From the NCBI RefSeq assembly GCF_007655135.1, contig NC_045131.1, positions 9,904,001 through 9,968,000 of the forward strand: a stretch of 64,000 nt of DNA. Reading direction: 5' to 3'. Below, piece by piece: positions 10,100 to 20,995 of the stretch; position 1 is the stretch's first letter, and every line of letters begins with the position of its first letter. A program made the position numbers and the translations under genes. This DNA is from Punica granatum. Its lineage: Eukaryota > Streptophyta > Magnoliopsida > Myrtales > Lythraceae. Below the pieces are notes generated by a model. It had not been told where the DNA came from, did no database searches, and worked only from the letters and a program-made list of their open reading frames with translations.

Positions 10100-12150
10100 C
10101 TCAAGCTCCTGTCTAGCTCTTGAATGTACTAATAGTGAGTGTATGAGAAACCGAGCAGCGGAAGTGTGCATATATATAGATGCAGTGAACAGAGCTGCTC
10201 ACAAAATTTTCAGTTGTGAGCAGAGGAAGATAAACCAAAATGCCGGTCGTTAGAAATTTGTTAGAAGTCACAGTACAATTTCCATTTTTGGATGGACCAG
10301 TCAATTGATTTGCTGCATTTAACCTCCTTTTTCTTTAACATCTCTGCCTGTTTCCACAATAAGCACATAACATACAATTCAATCTGTGGCTTCGTCTTCA
10401 TGTTAATGTTTGCATTTCAGTTTGCCCATTGTGGATTTGCACTACACCATGGAATTCCATTAGGAGAGTCACAATGCTAGATTGTGCCTTAATGGGAGAA
10501 CGAATGGATTTCATCTGAATTGAATCATATTGGAAGAGTCGCAAATGCTGAATTTTATCGTATTTTGAGTTTTCTCTCGGGGCAGGAGGAATACAGCAAT
10601 CGAGCAGTAAGGGAAGAAGATGAATGTTGTTCTACAATAAAGGAGGGAGTAGTTATGGTTGGTCAGTAATAACGATCTCTTTTTTCCTGTTTTAAATTGC
10701 TTTACCAGCATGTACAACAACTTAATCCCTAAGTGGAAGCAGCTTTTAGATTTGGACGTTGACAGCCTAGGACGCATATCAGAATTCGTGTTATCTGTGT
10801 GAACTGTGTCGAGTGCGACATTCTCGTGGACGTGAGTCAGGCACTCCTTTTGTTTCACTGCACTTGAAATCGGATTATTGGCATTTGGTAGCACCTCAAA
10901 AGTTGTACACTGTTTCTTGATGTTGCTGGTCTCTTGTTTCTTTTGGCTTTTTGACAAATTTCATTTCTAATACTTCAGCAAATGAGAGGAGACATCATTT
11001 CTTAATGCCTCTCTATGAGTAAAAAGCAGTATATCTTCTGGTGTAAATTATTTTCTGTACAAGGACTTTCGAATTTTCCTATTTCCATCACTCTGAAATT
11101 CTCAAAGTCGACAGAAAATGACTTAGGACAATGACCAAAAACTCCTTGTTTTACAGTGATTTTGTACTTATCAATCTTTTCAGATTGATCCATAATATAT
11201 GAGGAACATGAATTATCGAGTTTATGTTGTGGTTAACAGCTGCTTTCATTGAGTTTACGTAAATTAAAGAAGGAATTTACAAAATGATGAATTTTGCAAT
11301 ACTTTCAAGAAACAAAGGAAATCAAAAAGCAAGATTCACCCATTTTTGAAAAAAGTAAATGAATAAAAAATATATGCACACTGTCTTAACAGGCAATTGA
11401 GTTCAGCCATTTTGTACTGGTAGACTTGTGAGCAGGTCGAGATTGACATGTAAGTCCGAATGCATTCAATGTCTTTTCGTCTACAGAATTGCTAGGTTCC
11501 CACATGTCACGAGACAATGTTCTCTTTATGATGTGCTGGATGATAACTGTAATTCCACGAGCTCCAATCGTTGATGTAGCATCTAGTAGGAATCCGGTAG
11601 TTTAAACAGGAATCCAGTAGCGTAGTCTAATTATTCCGGGGAGAAAGATCCATAAATCCATCCACCCTGAAATGCTGAGGTCCCTTCTGAAATTTTTTGG
11701 GCATAGCAGCTGTCTAAAAACGAGCGCCTAGTGCCAAAGGATGACCTGATTACTGAAATCTGATAAGGAATTCCTCCATTATGTTTCCTTTTGCATCACA
11801 AGTCTCGGGGATTATGAAAAAGGAATTATTAGCGAGTTTATGAGTTGGTTCTAGAGCTAAACTGGGAGGTCTTTTAGATCTTTTCGTGTTTAAGCTTGTT
11901 TGCAGAGATTGTAATTTCTCCTATAAAAGCTTCGGTTTTGTCAATGTAGGGCCTTATATTTCGAGTAAGAAAAGAGGTAACATATCCCAATAGACGGGTA
12001 CAAAGGTGTTTTGTGGTGCATTATGTTGCTGTTTTGTTCTGTAGACGGGTATAGAGCAGAACAGAACAACAAGAACTGGCTCTCCTTCTCTCCACAATCC
12101 TCTTCGAGGAGTAGATTGAATCTGCTGGATTGCTGAAAACTTTGGTGTGG
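10100..12150. repeat. Segmental duplication, copy 1 (upstream flank of lineage-B GLP)
   Basis: This flank matches 15000-18690 in order, once the insertion at 15395-16628 is removed. Shared landmarks are TTTAACATCT near 10335 and 15230, CTCTCGGGGCAGGAGGAATA near 10575 and 16735, GATGTGCTGG near 11530 and 17545, and GGAGTAGATTGAATC near 12108 and 18660. The first 200 bp also match 19700-19870 upstream of the B pseudogene. On the minus strand a relic reading DATSTIGARGITVIIQHII (about 11530-11587) is shared with copy 2, but it is not a recognisable protein. Confidence 0.8.
10169..10180 (-). promoter_or_regulatory. TATA box of the 9168-10089 GLP gene
   Basis: The minus strand reads TCTATATATATGC. 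Equivalent boxes occur at 15064-15074 for the second B gene and near 19677-19688 for the B pseudogene. Confidence 0.65.
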
Positions 12151-12189
12151 TTTCGTGTATTAGACTCTTACTTGCATTTCACGAAATGA

Positions 12190-12460
12190 ACAACAACCGT
12201 GCTTAGTAGTAGTCAAAGCTCTTGCTGATTCCATCCAAGTATATTACTAGTTAGCAGGAGATGTCCACGACAACTAAAGACATCTTCTAAGTTAATTTTC
12301 TTATACTTTATGTCTACATCTGTGCATATTTAAACGAGATGCTATTAGTCCACAGCTTGGAGAAGATCGAAGGGGACCCAATTCCATATCAGAGCTGAAG
12401 GCCCTAGCCTGATTAAATTGATTGACAGTCCAAGAAGAACATATGTTCTTGGGAGTTAGG
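12190..12460. repeat. Orphan copy of the lineage-A GLP upstream flank
   Basis: It is similar to 6620-6830: AAAGACATCTTCTAAGTT, then GGAGAAGATCGAAGGGGACC, then AAGAAGAACATATGTTC. No GLP coding sequence lies directly to its left, where the gene would be expected. It is therefore a promoter-side flank left behind by duplication or deletion. Confidence 0.65.
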
Positions 12461-12464
12461 TGAG

Positions 12465-12720
12465 GTTTGATAATTAAGTGCTTAAAAAATAAGCATTTAG
12501 TCAGTTAAGATAAGATATTTATAGAAAGAGAGGGATAATGATAAGGATGAGAAGATGTTTAAAGAGGCATTAAGGGTATCAATAAGTGAAAAAAAGACTC
12601 GGGTGGTATTTGTTTGGGCTTAATTTTAAGCGCTGAAAATTAAGTGCTAAAAAATTAAGATCTTAATAAAACTGCGTAAGTGATAAAGTGAAAACTAGAT
12701 GAAAACCGCGCATTGTGTGG
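12465..12720. mobile_element. MITE-like fragments
   Basis: Two similar starts, GTTTGATAATTAAGTGCTTAAA (12467) and TTTGTTTGGGCTTAATTTTAAGC (12610), occur with AAAATTAAGTGC between and after them. Such GTTTG..TTAAGTGC ends are common in plant miniature elements. Boundaries and target duplications could not be fixed. 12720-13130 shows nothing further. Confidence 0.4.
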
Positions 12721-13130
12721 GAAATGTTTCTAATCTTCATAATTAAAATAATTATTATGTTATGATATTATATTGATAGTAATCAAGTTACGTTCATTGT
12801 CATAATTTAGTTTGTGTCGTGGAGTATTGCACTTTAGTGATTCATTCCACCGAAGTGACAACAAGTAAGTTTAATAAAGGCTGGTTCGCGAAAGACCTCG
12901 TAATCTAAAATAAAATTTTTAAAAAGCAAAACAATACTGGAAAGTATATATTTGAATTGAAAAAAGGAAAACTTATCTAAGAATTTGTCTTAGGAAAATA
13001 AGACTTATTCGGAAAATTTTATAATGTGCTTTTGAATTTATATAGATACAATTGTAGATGATAAAAAATAGAACCATAGAAAAATGAATATCTATCTGTC
13101 ACATATTTATTAGATAATGTATATTCGGAT

Positions 13131-13661
13131 TTACCAGAACTGGAATTGAAGCTTGTCCATGACCTTCTTGTCCACCAGGAAGGCCTGGTATGAGAGTTGT
13201 AGTTGATGGGCGGGTTGGACCTGAACAATCAGTTTGCCATCGTAATGACAGTAGGATTCAATCTGCTCAATACCACAAACGCAACAGCGGTCTTCCTGAC
13301 AATAAACTGGAAGTTGATCAGCCCTTGAGAAAACAATAACACGTCTTCCTTCTTGAGGGACTCGCGAAGACTTTGTTCCCGAGTTGGTTCTATAACCCAG
13401 CATACAATTCTTATGACCACCAGAATCTCAGTTACATGGGGTTGTTCAAAGTGTCCCTGGGTTTCTGGAGGCCCTAGTAGAAGAAATGCTCTGCTTTTGA
13501 TGTTCGGATTTTGGGTGCTTGCAGAACTTACTGTGCACAAACACTGCAGGTTTTGTGTCATTAATTGCTTTGAAGATGGCCCGGAGGGAGCTGAAGTTGG
13601 ATATGAAGCAAAGAGAGGAAGCAAAAGCCAAGAGGGAGAAGGCCAGCACAAGCTTTATCAT
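13131..13661 (-). pseudogene. Germin-like pseudogene, frameshifted (lineage A)
   Basis: The start ATG at 13661 and the signal peptide ([19 protein letters not shown]) closely match the 5748 gene, and PAVFVHSKFCKHPK continues across the site where B genes have an intron. After that the frame is lost several times. The first cupin box has lost its histidines (only a TEILVV remnant remains), box 2 reads QGLINFQF with His replaced by Asn, and the end KVMDKLQFQFW stops early at 13131-13133. The promoter flank at 13680-14030 is still recognisable. It cannot encode a functional metal-binding GLP. Confidence 0.88.
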
Positions 13662-14194
13662 CGTTAATGGTCTCACTAGAACTCAGTCGGGTTCTTCTAC
13701 GTATTACTTGCTTTTTTGAGGAATGAGGATCTCAGGATTAAGAGCGATCTATTTATGGACATGAGTAATTGATTTGGCCTAACCAGGTTGATGCGAAGTC
13801 TTCATTTGTATATATACTTTTTGTTTTCTCGATTCAAATGAATATTGTTCCACAACAAGACATCTTCTCAGTTGACATCCTTTTATATGTTGGCTAACAT
13901 CAGCACATATATGCCAAGTGATATTTCCATCATTTTCCTTGTCCAATTTTTGTCAGAATGAGTCCTATAGCTCCGAAAAATTGAAAATACTGAATGGGAC
14001 CACTTCCTCTCGCAAAAACCAGGTGGGCATTGCTGCAGATCTGGATGGGGATTTTTAGCATTCAGGGATATTCTTATTACTCGTAAATCAATTCAACTGC
14101 ACGTAACAGCAGGCAGTGAAAAACACACGCACAACAGTGTAAACTGACAAACTTTTCCTGAAAAATCAGAACATAGAACAAGTCCTTTATCAGA

Positions 14195-14986
14195 TTATTG
14201 TCTCTTTGGGGACAAATCCAAATTGTCGTACCAGAATTTCTTCTGAAGTCCCTCCACCACCAGCCCGTCAAGCTGGAATGCCTTTGCAAGCACATTGGGA
14301 TAAATAGGTGGCTTCGAGTTAAATAGTGCGTTAGCAATAGTAATGATCCCTGGGTTCTGACTGCTGAGAGCAGCTATTGCAACTGCATTGGTCTTCCCGA
14401 TGTTGAGTTGGAAGTGGATCATCCCCTTTGGGAAAACAAACACCTCTCCCGGCTTCAGTACTTTCGCGAATAGACGGTTCTCAGGATTCGAGTTTACGAA
14501 GCCCACGTAGAGGATGCCTTCGAGGAGATGTAAGATCTCAGTTGCTCGAGGGTGAGTATGGGGTGGGTTGAGGCCATTGATCCCATAGTCGATTCGGACC
14601 ATGGAGATTCCCATGGTGTTGAGACCGGGGAGTTGGTCCACAAACACCGGAGTGACTGTGGACCCAATTGGGTTTGACGTGTTTCCAGGGATATTGAGCC
14701 CCGAGAGGAAGAAGTCATTTGTGTTGACGAGCTTTGGGTTCTTGCAGAACTTCCCATTCACAAACACTGCATTAGCAGATAAATCCTGTTATTTTTGTGT
14801 CTTTTACCAAATTACAACGACAAAGTGGAAAATTGTTCTCACAACTAATCAGGCCAAAGTACCTGCATTCTTCGGTTCATCGATCGCCACACAGAAATCC
14901 TGAAGAGGGTCTGGATCATAGGCCAAGGCAGACGAAAATGCCAGTGCCAAGACAATGATAGACAAGACAAAGCCAGGATTCTTCAT
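14195..14986 (-). CDS. Germin-like protein with one intron (lineage B)
   Basis: Exons 14863-14986 (124 nt) and 14195-14766 (572 nt) give 231 aa. The donor is GAATGCAG|GTACTTTGG and the acceptor TAATGCAG|TGTTTGTG. The 96-nt intron is shorter than the 235-nt intron of its 9168-10089 paralogue. The signal peptide is [22 protein letters not shown]. Conserved cysteines lie in DFCVAI and NGKFC, with an NTS sequon after them. Cupin box 1 is [20 protein letters not shown] and box 2 is [11 protein letters not shown], so all four metal ligands are intact. The C-terminus extends a few residues beyond the paralogues (DLSPKRQ). It is a predicted secreted manganese-binding cupin, with activity not deducible. 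Confidence 0.94.
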
Positions 14987-15063
14987 CCTGGTCGAGCTCA
15001 AGTTCTTCTCCACCTCGAGTGTACTAGTAACCGGGGTATGAGAAACCGAGCATTGGAAGGATG

Positions 15064-15074
15064 CATATATATAG
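15064..15074 (-). promoter_or_regulatory. TATA box of the 14195-14986 GLP gene
   Basis: The minus strand reads TCTATATATATG, about 80 bp upstream of the ATG. It is conserved with the other lineage-B genes. Confidence 0.65.
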
Positions 15075-15394
15075 ATGGGGTGAACTGAACTGCTCTGAGA
15101 TTTTCTTTCTATGAGCAGAGGAAGACAAACCTATTCCTCGGTCGTTAGAAATTCTTAATCAAAATACAGTACAATTTCCAACTGCCGCGCACACCAGTCA
15201 GTTGAATTGTTGCATATAACCTCTTTTTTCTTTAACATCTACACCCGTTTCCACAGTAAGCATGTGATATATCTTTCAATCTGTGACTTCTTCTTCATCT
15301 TGTTTTAGATATATGGAACTCAACTCACTCTGTGCATTATGGGTTTGCAGTACAATATGGAGTCTTCATCGGTATTGTTGTAACGCTAGATTGT

Positions 15395-16628
15395 AAAATT
15401 TTTACTGGACCTACAAATGATTGAGCTTATTTTCTACCAAAAGCTCGAGTATATAAGATTATGAGCACAATCATCTTATATAGCTAAAGATTTTCTTTCT
15501 ATTTTTCCAAGAAAACTCTTATGCTACGTTTAGTTCAATGTAATGGAATTAGTCATGAATAAAATATGTAATATGAATTAGTATGTAATAAAATTGTAAT
15601 TACATTTAAGCTTATTTGTTTGGTTGGATGTAATAGTAGATTTATGAATTATAATTCGTAAAGTTGATTTGAGAAAATGAAGAGGTTTAGGACAAAAATA
15701 CCCCTCTTATATAAGGAAGGAATGTCCAACAAATATTAAAAATTGATGGAATAAAAAATATTAAAAACTCATTTATTAAAATATTTTTTTAAAAAAAACT
15801 AAAATTTAAAAGAAAGGGTAAGAAGGCGAACATGACTGCCCTCTCTGGAGAACTAGGGCCCTGAGCCACGGCTACGGCTCGGAGCTCCATGGTTGGGTTC
15901 GCGCTAGGATGGTGAACCCAGCCATGGCTCTCGCGAGGGTTCGTCGAGCCAGGACTCTGGGATAGGGAGAGAGAGCTTGAACCCGTGGATCGGGCTCGAA
16001 CTGCTCGGAGGGTGTGAACCCTCCGTGAGCTCCTTGGGTTGTCGAGGTCAGATCCTGGGCTCATCGGGGCCGGATTTGATCTCGGCGGCTCGAGAGCAGC
16101 TGGCACGATGCCCAAGTTCCGTCGCAGTTTGAAGTCCGGCGGTGGCGACGGTGGAGGAGCGGCTGAAGGGCTGCCGTGGGGGCAGCCAAGGAAGTGGCAC
16201 ATTTCGAAATTTCGATGAAGGAGTGAGGGCATATTAGTAATTTGATGGTCTATTACACATCAGTAATTCCTATTACATAGGGGATAGGGGAGAATGACTA
16301 TCCGTTCCTTATTACCTATCATAAGTCTCATCCATAATAGTAATTGCGACTATGGAACGAAACAAACTCCATAAAGGGAATTACGAACGTAATAGATCCG
16401 TAATGTAATACCTATTACACCCAACCAAACGTACCATAACAGTCGCCTAACGTGGCAACCTACGGACTTTCACTCTCACCATGAGACACGCTTTGGCTGC
16501 TCTAGGCACTGGGCCTGACCCGGTGGGAGCACATATGGACATGTAACCACTTTGATAAATTTTGAAATGTCACAACCACCTAACCGGAAAGATTAGATAT
16601 GGTGCGTTTAGTTATTTATTACTCGATA
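15395..16628. mobile_element. 1.2-kb insertion with 8-bp target duplication
   Basis: TAGATTGT occurs at 15387-15394 and 16629-16636. In the unbroken duplicate it occurs once, as GCTAGATTGTGCC near 10475. This delimits the insertion exactly. Clear inverted or LTR-like ends are not visible, so the family is unknown. It contains a second, nested element at 15519-16439. Confidence 0.65.
15519..16439. mobile_element. Nested TIR element with GC-rich core
   Basis: The left end TTATGCTACGTTTAGTTCAA and the right end TTGGTTTGG-type inverse (CCAACCAAACGTACCATAA) form imperfect inverted repeats, followed inward on both sides by ATGTAATGGAATTA-like sequence. TTA at the left and TAA at the right edge fit the preferred target of PIF/Harbinger elements, but they are not an identical duplication. 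The core at 15830-16215 is strikingly GC-rich compared with its surroundings. It has open frames but no recognisable domain, and may be captured host DNA. Confidence 0.6.
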
Positions 16629-18708
16629 TAGATTGTGCCTTGTCGGGGAAATAAATGGATTTATCCATTCGAAGAATGAACGGAATTCTATTGGAAGAGT
16701 TGTATATGCTGTATCTAATCTTACTTCGAGTTTTCTCTCGGGGCAGGAGGAATACAGCAATCGAGCTGTTAGAGAAGAAGATGAATGTCGTAACATAAAG
16801 GAGGGGAGTAGTTAAAGTTGGTCAGTATTAGGAAACTTTTGTTTCCTATTTTAGATTGCTTCACCAACATGCTAACAACCAACTATATCCACAAATGGAA
16901 ACAGCTATTAGAATTGGACATTGATAGCCTCAGTTACCGTGTTCATCGCATTTTACTATCGTAAACACGAGTCGGGCGCTCCTTTTGTTTCACTGCACTC
17001 AAAATCATGTTATTGGCATTTGGTAGCACCAGGAAAGTTGTAACCGGTTTTCTGGACGCTGCTGGTCTCTCATTTCTTCCGGCTTTTCGGCAAATCTCAT
17101 GTCCATCTTCAGCAATTGAGAGAACACATTCTTTCGAGTTTTCCTGTTTCCACACCGAAATAATTCAGGACAATGAGGGAAAACTCCATGTTTTCCGATG
17201 ATATGTACTTATTCTTGTCAGATTGATCCACAATGTCGAGGGCACACGATTTATGTTGTGGTTAGCAGCTGCTTTGAATTTTGCAGTACTTTTACAATAA
17301 AAAGGAAATCGGAAGGAGAAAAAAAAAATCAACCGTATTTGGGAAAGAAAAACAAATCAAAGATATATGCGCAGGCCATCAAGTTCGGCCCTTTGTACTG
17401 CCGGGCTTGTGAGCAGGTCAAGATTGACATGTAATTTGGAATGTATTCAAGAGTCTCAGGAATAGGCACGAACTGATCGGAACATATCATTTTGCCAAGA
17501 ATTATTGTGTTCCTGCGTATCATGAAAACAATTGTTTTCCATATGATGTGCTGGGTAGCAATTGCAATTCCATGAGCTTCAATTGTTGATAAAGCATCGT
17601 TGAGGGATCCGGTAGTTTCGAGCGGATAATAAAGCATGAGCATATGCGTCAGAACTTCTTGTTATTTTGTTAATGACGGTATGCGTATAGAAGTATATTC
17701 TTTATTGCTCAAGAGATCATATTATGTACATTCAACAACAATCAATACAATCCCAAGGGAAAACAAATGAATAATCTCAATTAGGAATATTCCAAATGTA
17801 TTTTTCCCATTAGGAATTATATGTAGCTTAGTCTTATATGATATCAATTAGGATCTGGTCTGAGACTTACCGATGCCTGCAGGGGCGAAAAATCCGTAAA
17901 CCAATCAGCACTGGAATGCTGGTTCTTCTAGGTTTAAATTTTCAGGCTTAAGTTCGATTCTGGTTCAACAGTTTCGAAAACTGAGCTGAACTGAATGCGT
18001 GCCTACCCCTGTATAGTGGGCATAAATTCCATAAACCAACCTAACAGAACTGAGTTTTGATTGGAAAAGTCGATTCACTAGGTTTAATCACACGCATGAT
18101 TTGGTTCCAGCTTATAATTACCCGGTTCCCGAACAGTAAGCCGAACAAAACCCATTCACTCTACCTCTGATATTGATTCCAACGGTAAGAGGACTATATC
18201 GATCTAAGGATTTTCGCTTATGCTAAGGTCTCTTCTGAGGTTTATTTGGGCATAGCAGCTGTCTAAAAGCGAGAGCGCCTACTGCTAAAGGATAACCTTA
18301 TTGCTGACCTGACAAGGAAAACTTCCGCTATGTTTCCTTTTGCATTGCATGCATCGGGAATTATGGAAAAGGAAATAAGAGCAAGTTGGTTCTAGAGCTA
18401 GCAAGGAACTCGCAGGTACTGGTTTAGCTCTTTAGGTGTTTGATATTCTTAAGCTTGTTCGCGGGGATTGTAATTTCTCCTGCAAAAGCTTCGGTTTTGT
18501 CTCTGCGCAGAAAATTCGCTGCTGTGGTGCATTTTTATTTCTAATAAGAAAAGATCTGACATATCCCAATAAAAGAAAAGGAGGCAAAACAGAAATGACG
18601 GGCAGAGAACAGACCAGAACAGAACAGCAAGAACTAGATCTTCTCTCCAGAATACTCGTCGAGGAGTAGATTGAATCCTCGATTGCTTAAAAATTTGTCC
18701 CAAGCTTG

Positions 18709-18856
18709 AAAACCCCTGGTATTATCTCAATGAACAATATAAGCGAGGCTATTCCTTGACTAGCGTAAGTGAGAGTGGGAATATGCCTTAACTTCAGACT
18801 AAAATTTGTAGTTAAGGAATATTCCCGATGAAAAAGGAAACCCCTGGTATTATCTC
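18709..18856. repeat. 18-bp direct repeats flanking a short insertion
   Basis: AACCCCTGGTATTATCTCA occurs at about 18709 and again at about 18837. The roughly 110 bp between contains the inverted pair GGGAATATGCCTTAAC / GTTAAGGAATATTCCC. It sits immediately downstream of the B pseudogene stop. Confidence 0.55.
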
Positions 18857-18860
18857 ACTC

Positions 18861-19644
18861 TCACTGGTTGTAGTACCAGAATTTCGTCCGAAGTTCCTTA
18901 ACTATCTGCCCATCGAACCGGAACACCTTTGTCAGAACCTCAGGATTAATAGGTGGGTTCAAGTTAAATAGTACGTTAACCACAGTAATGATTCCCGGGT
19001 TCTGACTGTTGAAGGCAGCTATTGCAACTGCTTCGGCCTTTCCAGTGTTGAATTGGAAGTGGACCATGCCCTTCGGGAAACATAAACATCTCCCGGGTTA
19101 AGTACTTTGCAAAGAGACAAGCTCTCAGGATTCGAGGTCATGAAGCCCGAATAGATTGTTCCTTCAGGGACAACTAAGACCTCGTTTGCACGGGGATGAA
19201 TGTGGGGTGGGTTCAGGCCATTGATCTCGTAGTCAATTCCGACCATGGGCACCCCCATGGTGTTGAGACCCGGGAGTAGGTCCGCAAACATCTGAGTGAT
19301 CATGGATCCCTCTGGTTTCAATGCGAGAAGAAGAAGTCAATTCACAAATACTGCATTGACCAGATAAAGCCCTTGATTAAAATGATTCATCAGCAAAAAG
19401 TACACAAAGGATAGGCTTCCGTACCTTCTTCGGGACGATACACATTATTATGTTCTTGTACCTTAACAAATTAAAACGATAAAGCTGAATGTTGTTCTGA
19501 TGGCCAACTGAACCAGATACCCGCAATCTTCCAATTGTCGATTCCCACGCAAAAATCTTGAAGAGAACTTGGATCACAGGACAAGGCAGAAGAAACTGCC
19601 AGGGCCAAGGCACAGAAAATCAAGATGAAGCCGAGGTTGCTCAG
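18861..19644 (-). pseudogene. Germin-like pseudogene (lineage B), start codon lost
   Basis: The exon 1 equivalent (about 19520-19644) reads LSNLGFILIFCALALAVSSA and then SLQDFCVGI, in a context aligned with the B genes. The expected ATG is CTG. The exon 2 equivalent starts with VFVN and jumps to DFFFS, so the NGKFC region with its second cysteine is deleted, as is [11 protein letters not shown] single-base loss near 19078 shifts the frame inside cupin box 2. Box 1 is preserved as GLNPPHIHPRANEVLVVPEG with the first metal-site His altered in context (HIHP). The end reads LRTKFWYYNQ. The promoter TATA and about 200 bp of upstream flank are still recognisable. Confidence 0.9.
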
Positions 19645-20323
19645 CCTGCGTGAGACACTCGAGAGTTGGGACCGTGCGTATATATAGATGCAGCATTATG
19701 AACTGGTCCCGTATTCTTTAGTTACAAGCAGAGTAAGATAAACCAAATCTTGTCTTGGGGATTCAATATCAAGTCGCACTACAATTTTCCAACTGCTGCA
19801 TATATACACCAATCAGTTGATCAATTTGATGCATCTTATCAATTTTTTGTCTGTTTCCGTAATAAGATACATTTCGATCCACGATTTCATCTTTACCTTT
19901 CTTTGGTCATTATCCGTATCCCGGTCTGCTCATTCTGGATTTCTACTACATTTATGGTAACTCTATACGGGAGACTCACCATGCTCGGTTTCTACCTTAT
20001 CAGTAGAATGATTAGATGTCTCTGTCAATGAAACACTAAAGTCTAGAAAGCTCAAAGTAACCCTTCATTCTCCATTTTTCTTCTCTAAGCTCTGAAATCT
20101 AATAAGGTGTCTACGTAGTCGTGGGCATTTGGCAAAGAGCTTTTCCATATCGATGCTCTTCACCAGTGCGACTGGTTTGTTGGACGCACTCGGTATGCTC
20201 CTTTGTTTTCCTCGTAATTACGTGGTAGCTATTGTTCTCTTCCTTTCTCAACAGTCTTTTTCTAAGGCCCATATTGGGAGGCCTATCAGTCATAATACTA
20301 ATGATAGGCTCAAAGAACAAACA
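19645..20323. other. Upstream flank of the B pseudogene
   Basis: 19700-19870 matches the upstream flanks of both intact B genes (ACCAATCAGTTGA..., CTGTTTCC.TAATAAG). The remainder to 20323 has no gene that I can support. Confidence 0.5.
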
Positions 20324-20847
20324 CTACACATTCTGTATTAGTCGTACAATCGATGCATCTTCTGACAATTGATCAAGCAAGAGTTGGGCTGTTGATGCAT
20401 CCGCAGGGAGACCTTTCTCGTTCATCTCCCGGAGGAGCGGCTCCACCCTTGGCTTGTCACCGTTCCTAAGAAATCCTCTGACCAAGACATCGTATGTGCC
20501 TGCACTCGGGACAATTCCCCTTCCTTCCATCTCATTAAACGATCTAAAGGCTTCGTTTGTTCGACCTTTCTTACGCAGTCCATTTATCAATGGGTGAAAG
20601 GTCACGACATTAAGTTCCACCTTTTTGGCAGACAAAGCTCTGAAGAGTTCTCTTGCTCGTTCGAGCTTCCCAGCATTGCATAAACACCATTGATGAGGAT
20701 ATTGTAATTTTGTAAATCACTGATATATTAGGCTCCAACTTATGGTTTTCCATATGTTGGAATAGCTCCCTTGCCTTACCAATTATTATTATTATTATTG
20801 CTTTACACAAGCCATCTAACATAATAACATAACTTTGGGGCAAATTC
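20324..20847 (-). pseudogene. Pentatricopeptide repeat (PPR) gene relic
   Basis: The C-terminal part keeps PPR grammar over about three repeats: VVTFHPLINGLRKKGRTNEA, SAGTYDVLVRGFLRNGDKP, and a tail DASTAQLLLDQLSEDASIV. An upstream piece reads SYVIMLDGLCKA, then GKARELFQHMENHKLEPNIS. The two parts are in different frames, an (ATT)n expansion inserts a run of isoleucines inside one repeat, and the N-terminal hundreds of residues are absent. The 5' end stops at a small inverted-repeat element (20848-20995). Organelle targeting cannot be judged. Confidence 0.85.
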
Positions 20848-20995
20848 TTGGGTCCCGTGACTGAATGCAAGTAAAAAATCCAAAACTCTCGTTGTATAAG
20901 AGTTTTGGATTTTTTACAAATTTTTTTTATACATGCTGTACAACAAGATGAGTGTGTATTTGGACTGTGACTGAAAATTCAGTCATGAAACCCAA
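20848..20995. mobile_element. 148-bp MITE-like element with strong hairpin
   Basis: The ends TTGGGTCCCGTGACTGAA and, inverted, TTGGGTTTCATGACTGAA form terminal repeats. Inside is a perfect 19-bp stem (20871-20889 with 20899-20917) with a 9-nt loop. No target duplication is evident. It marks the breakpoint of the PPR relic. Confidence 0.6.

Larger units (their letters stand above)
15000..18690. repeat. Segmental duplication, copy 2 (upstream flank of lineage-B GLP)
   Basis: This is the counterpart of 10100-12150, interrupted by the insertion at 15395-16628. The minus-strand relic here reads DALSTIEAHGIAIATQHII (about 17540-17600), matching the copy-1 relic with substitutions. No intact gene is visible in either copy. 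Confidence 0.8.

Noticed and set aside
15789..16232. 147-codon minus-strand open frame in a GC-rich stretch
   Set aside because: It lies within the nested TIR element, is Pro/Ser-rich because of base composition, and has no recognisable domain or conserved start context.
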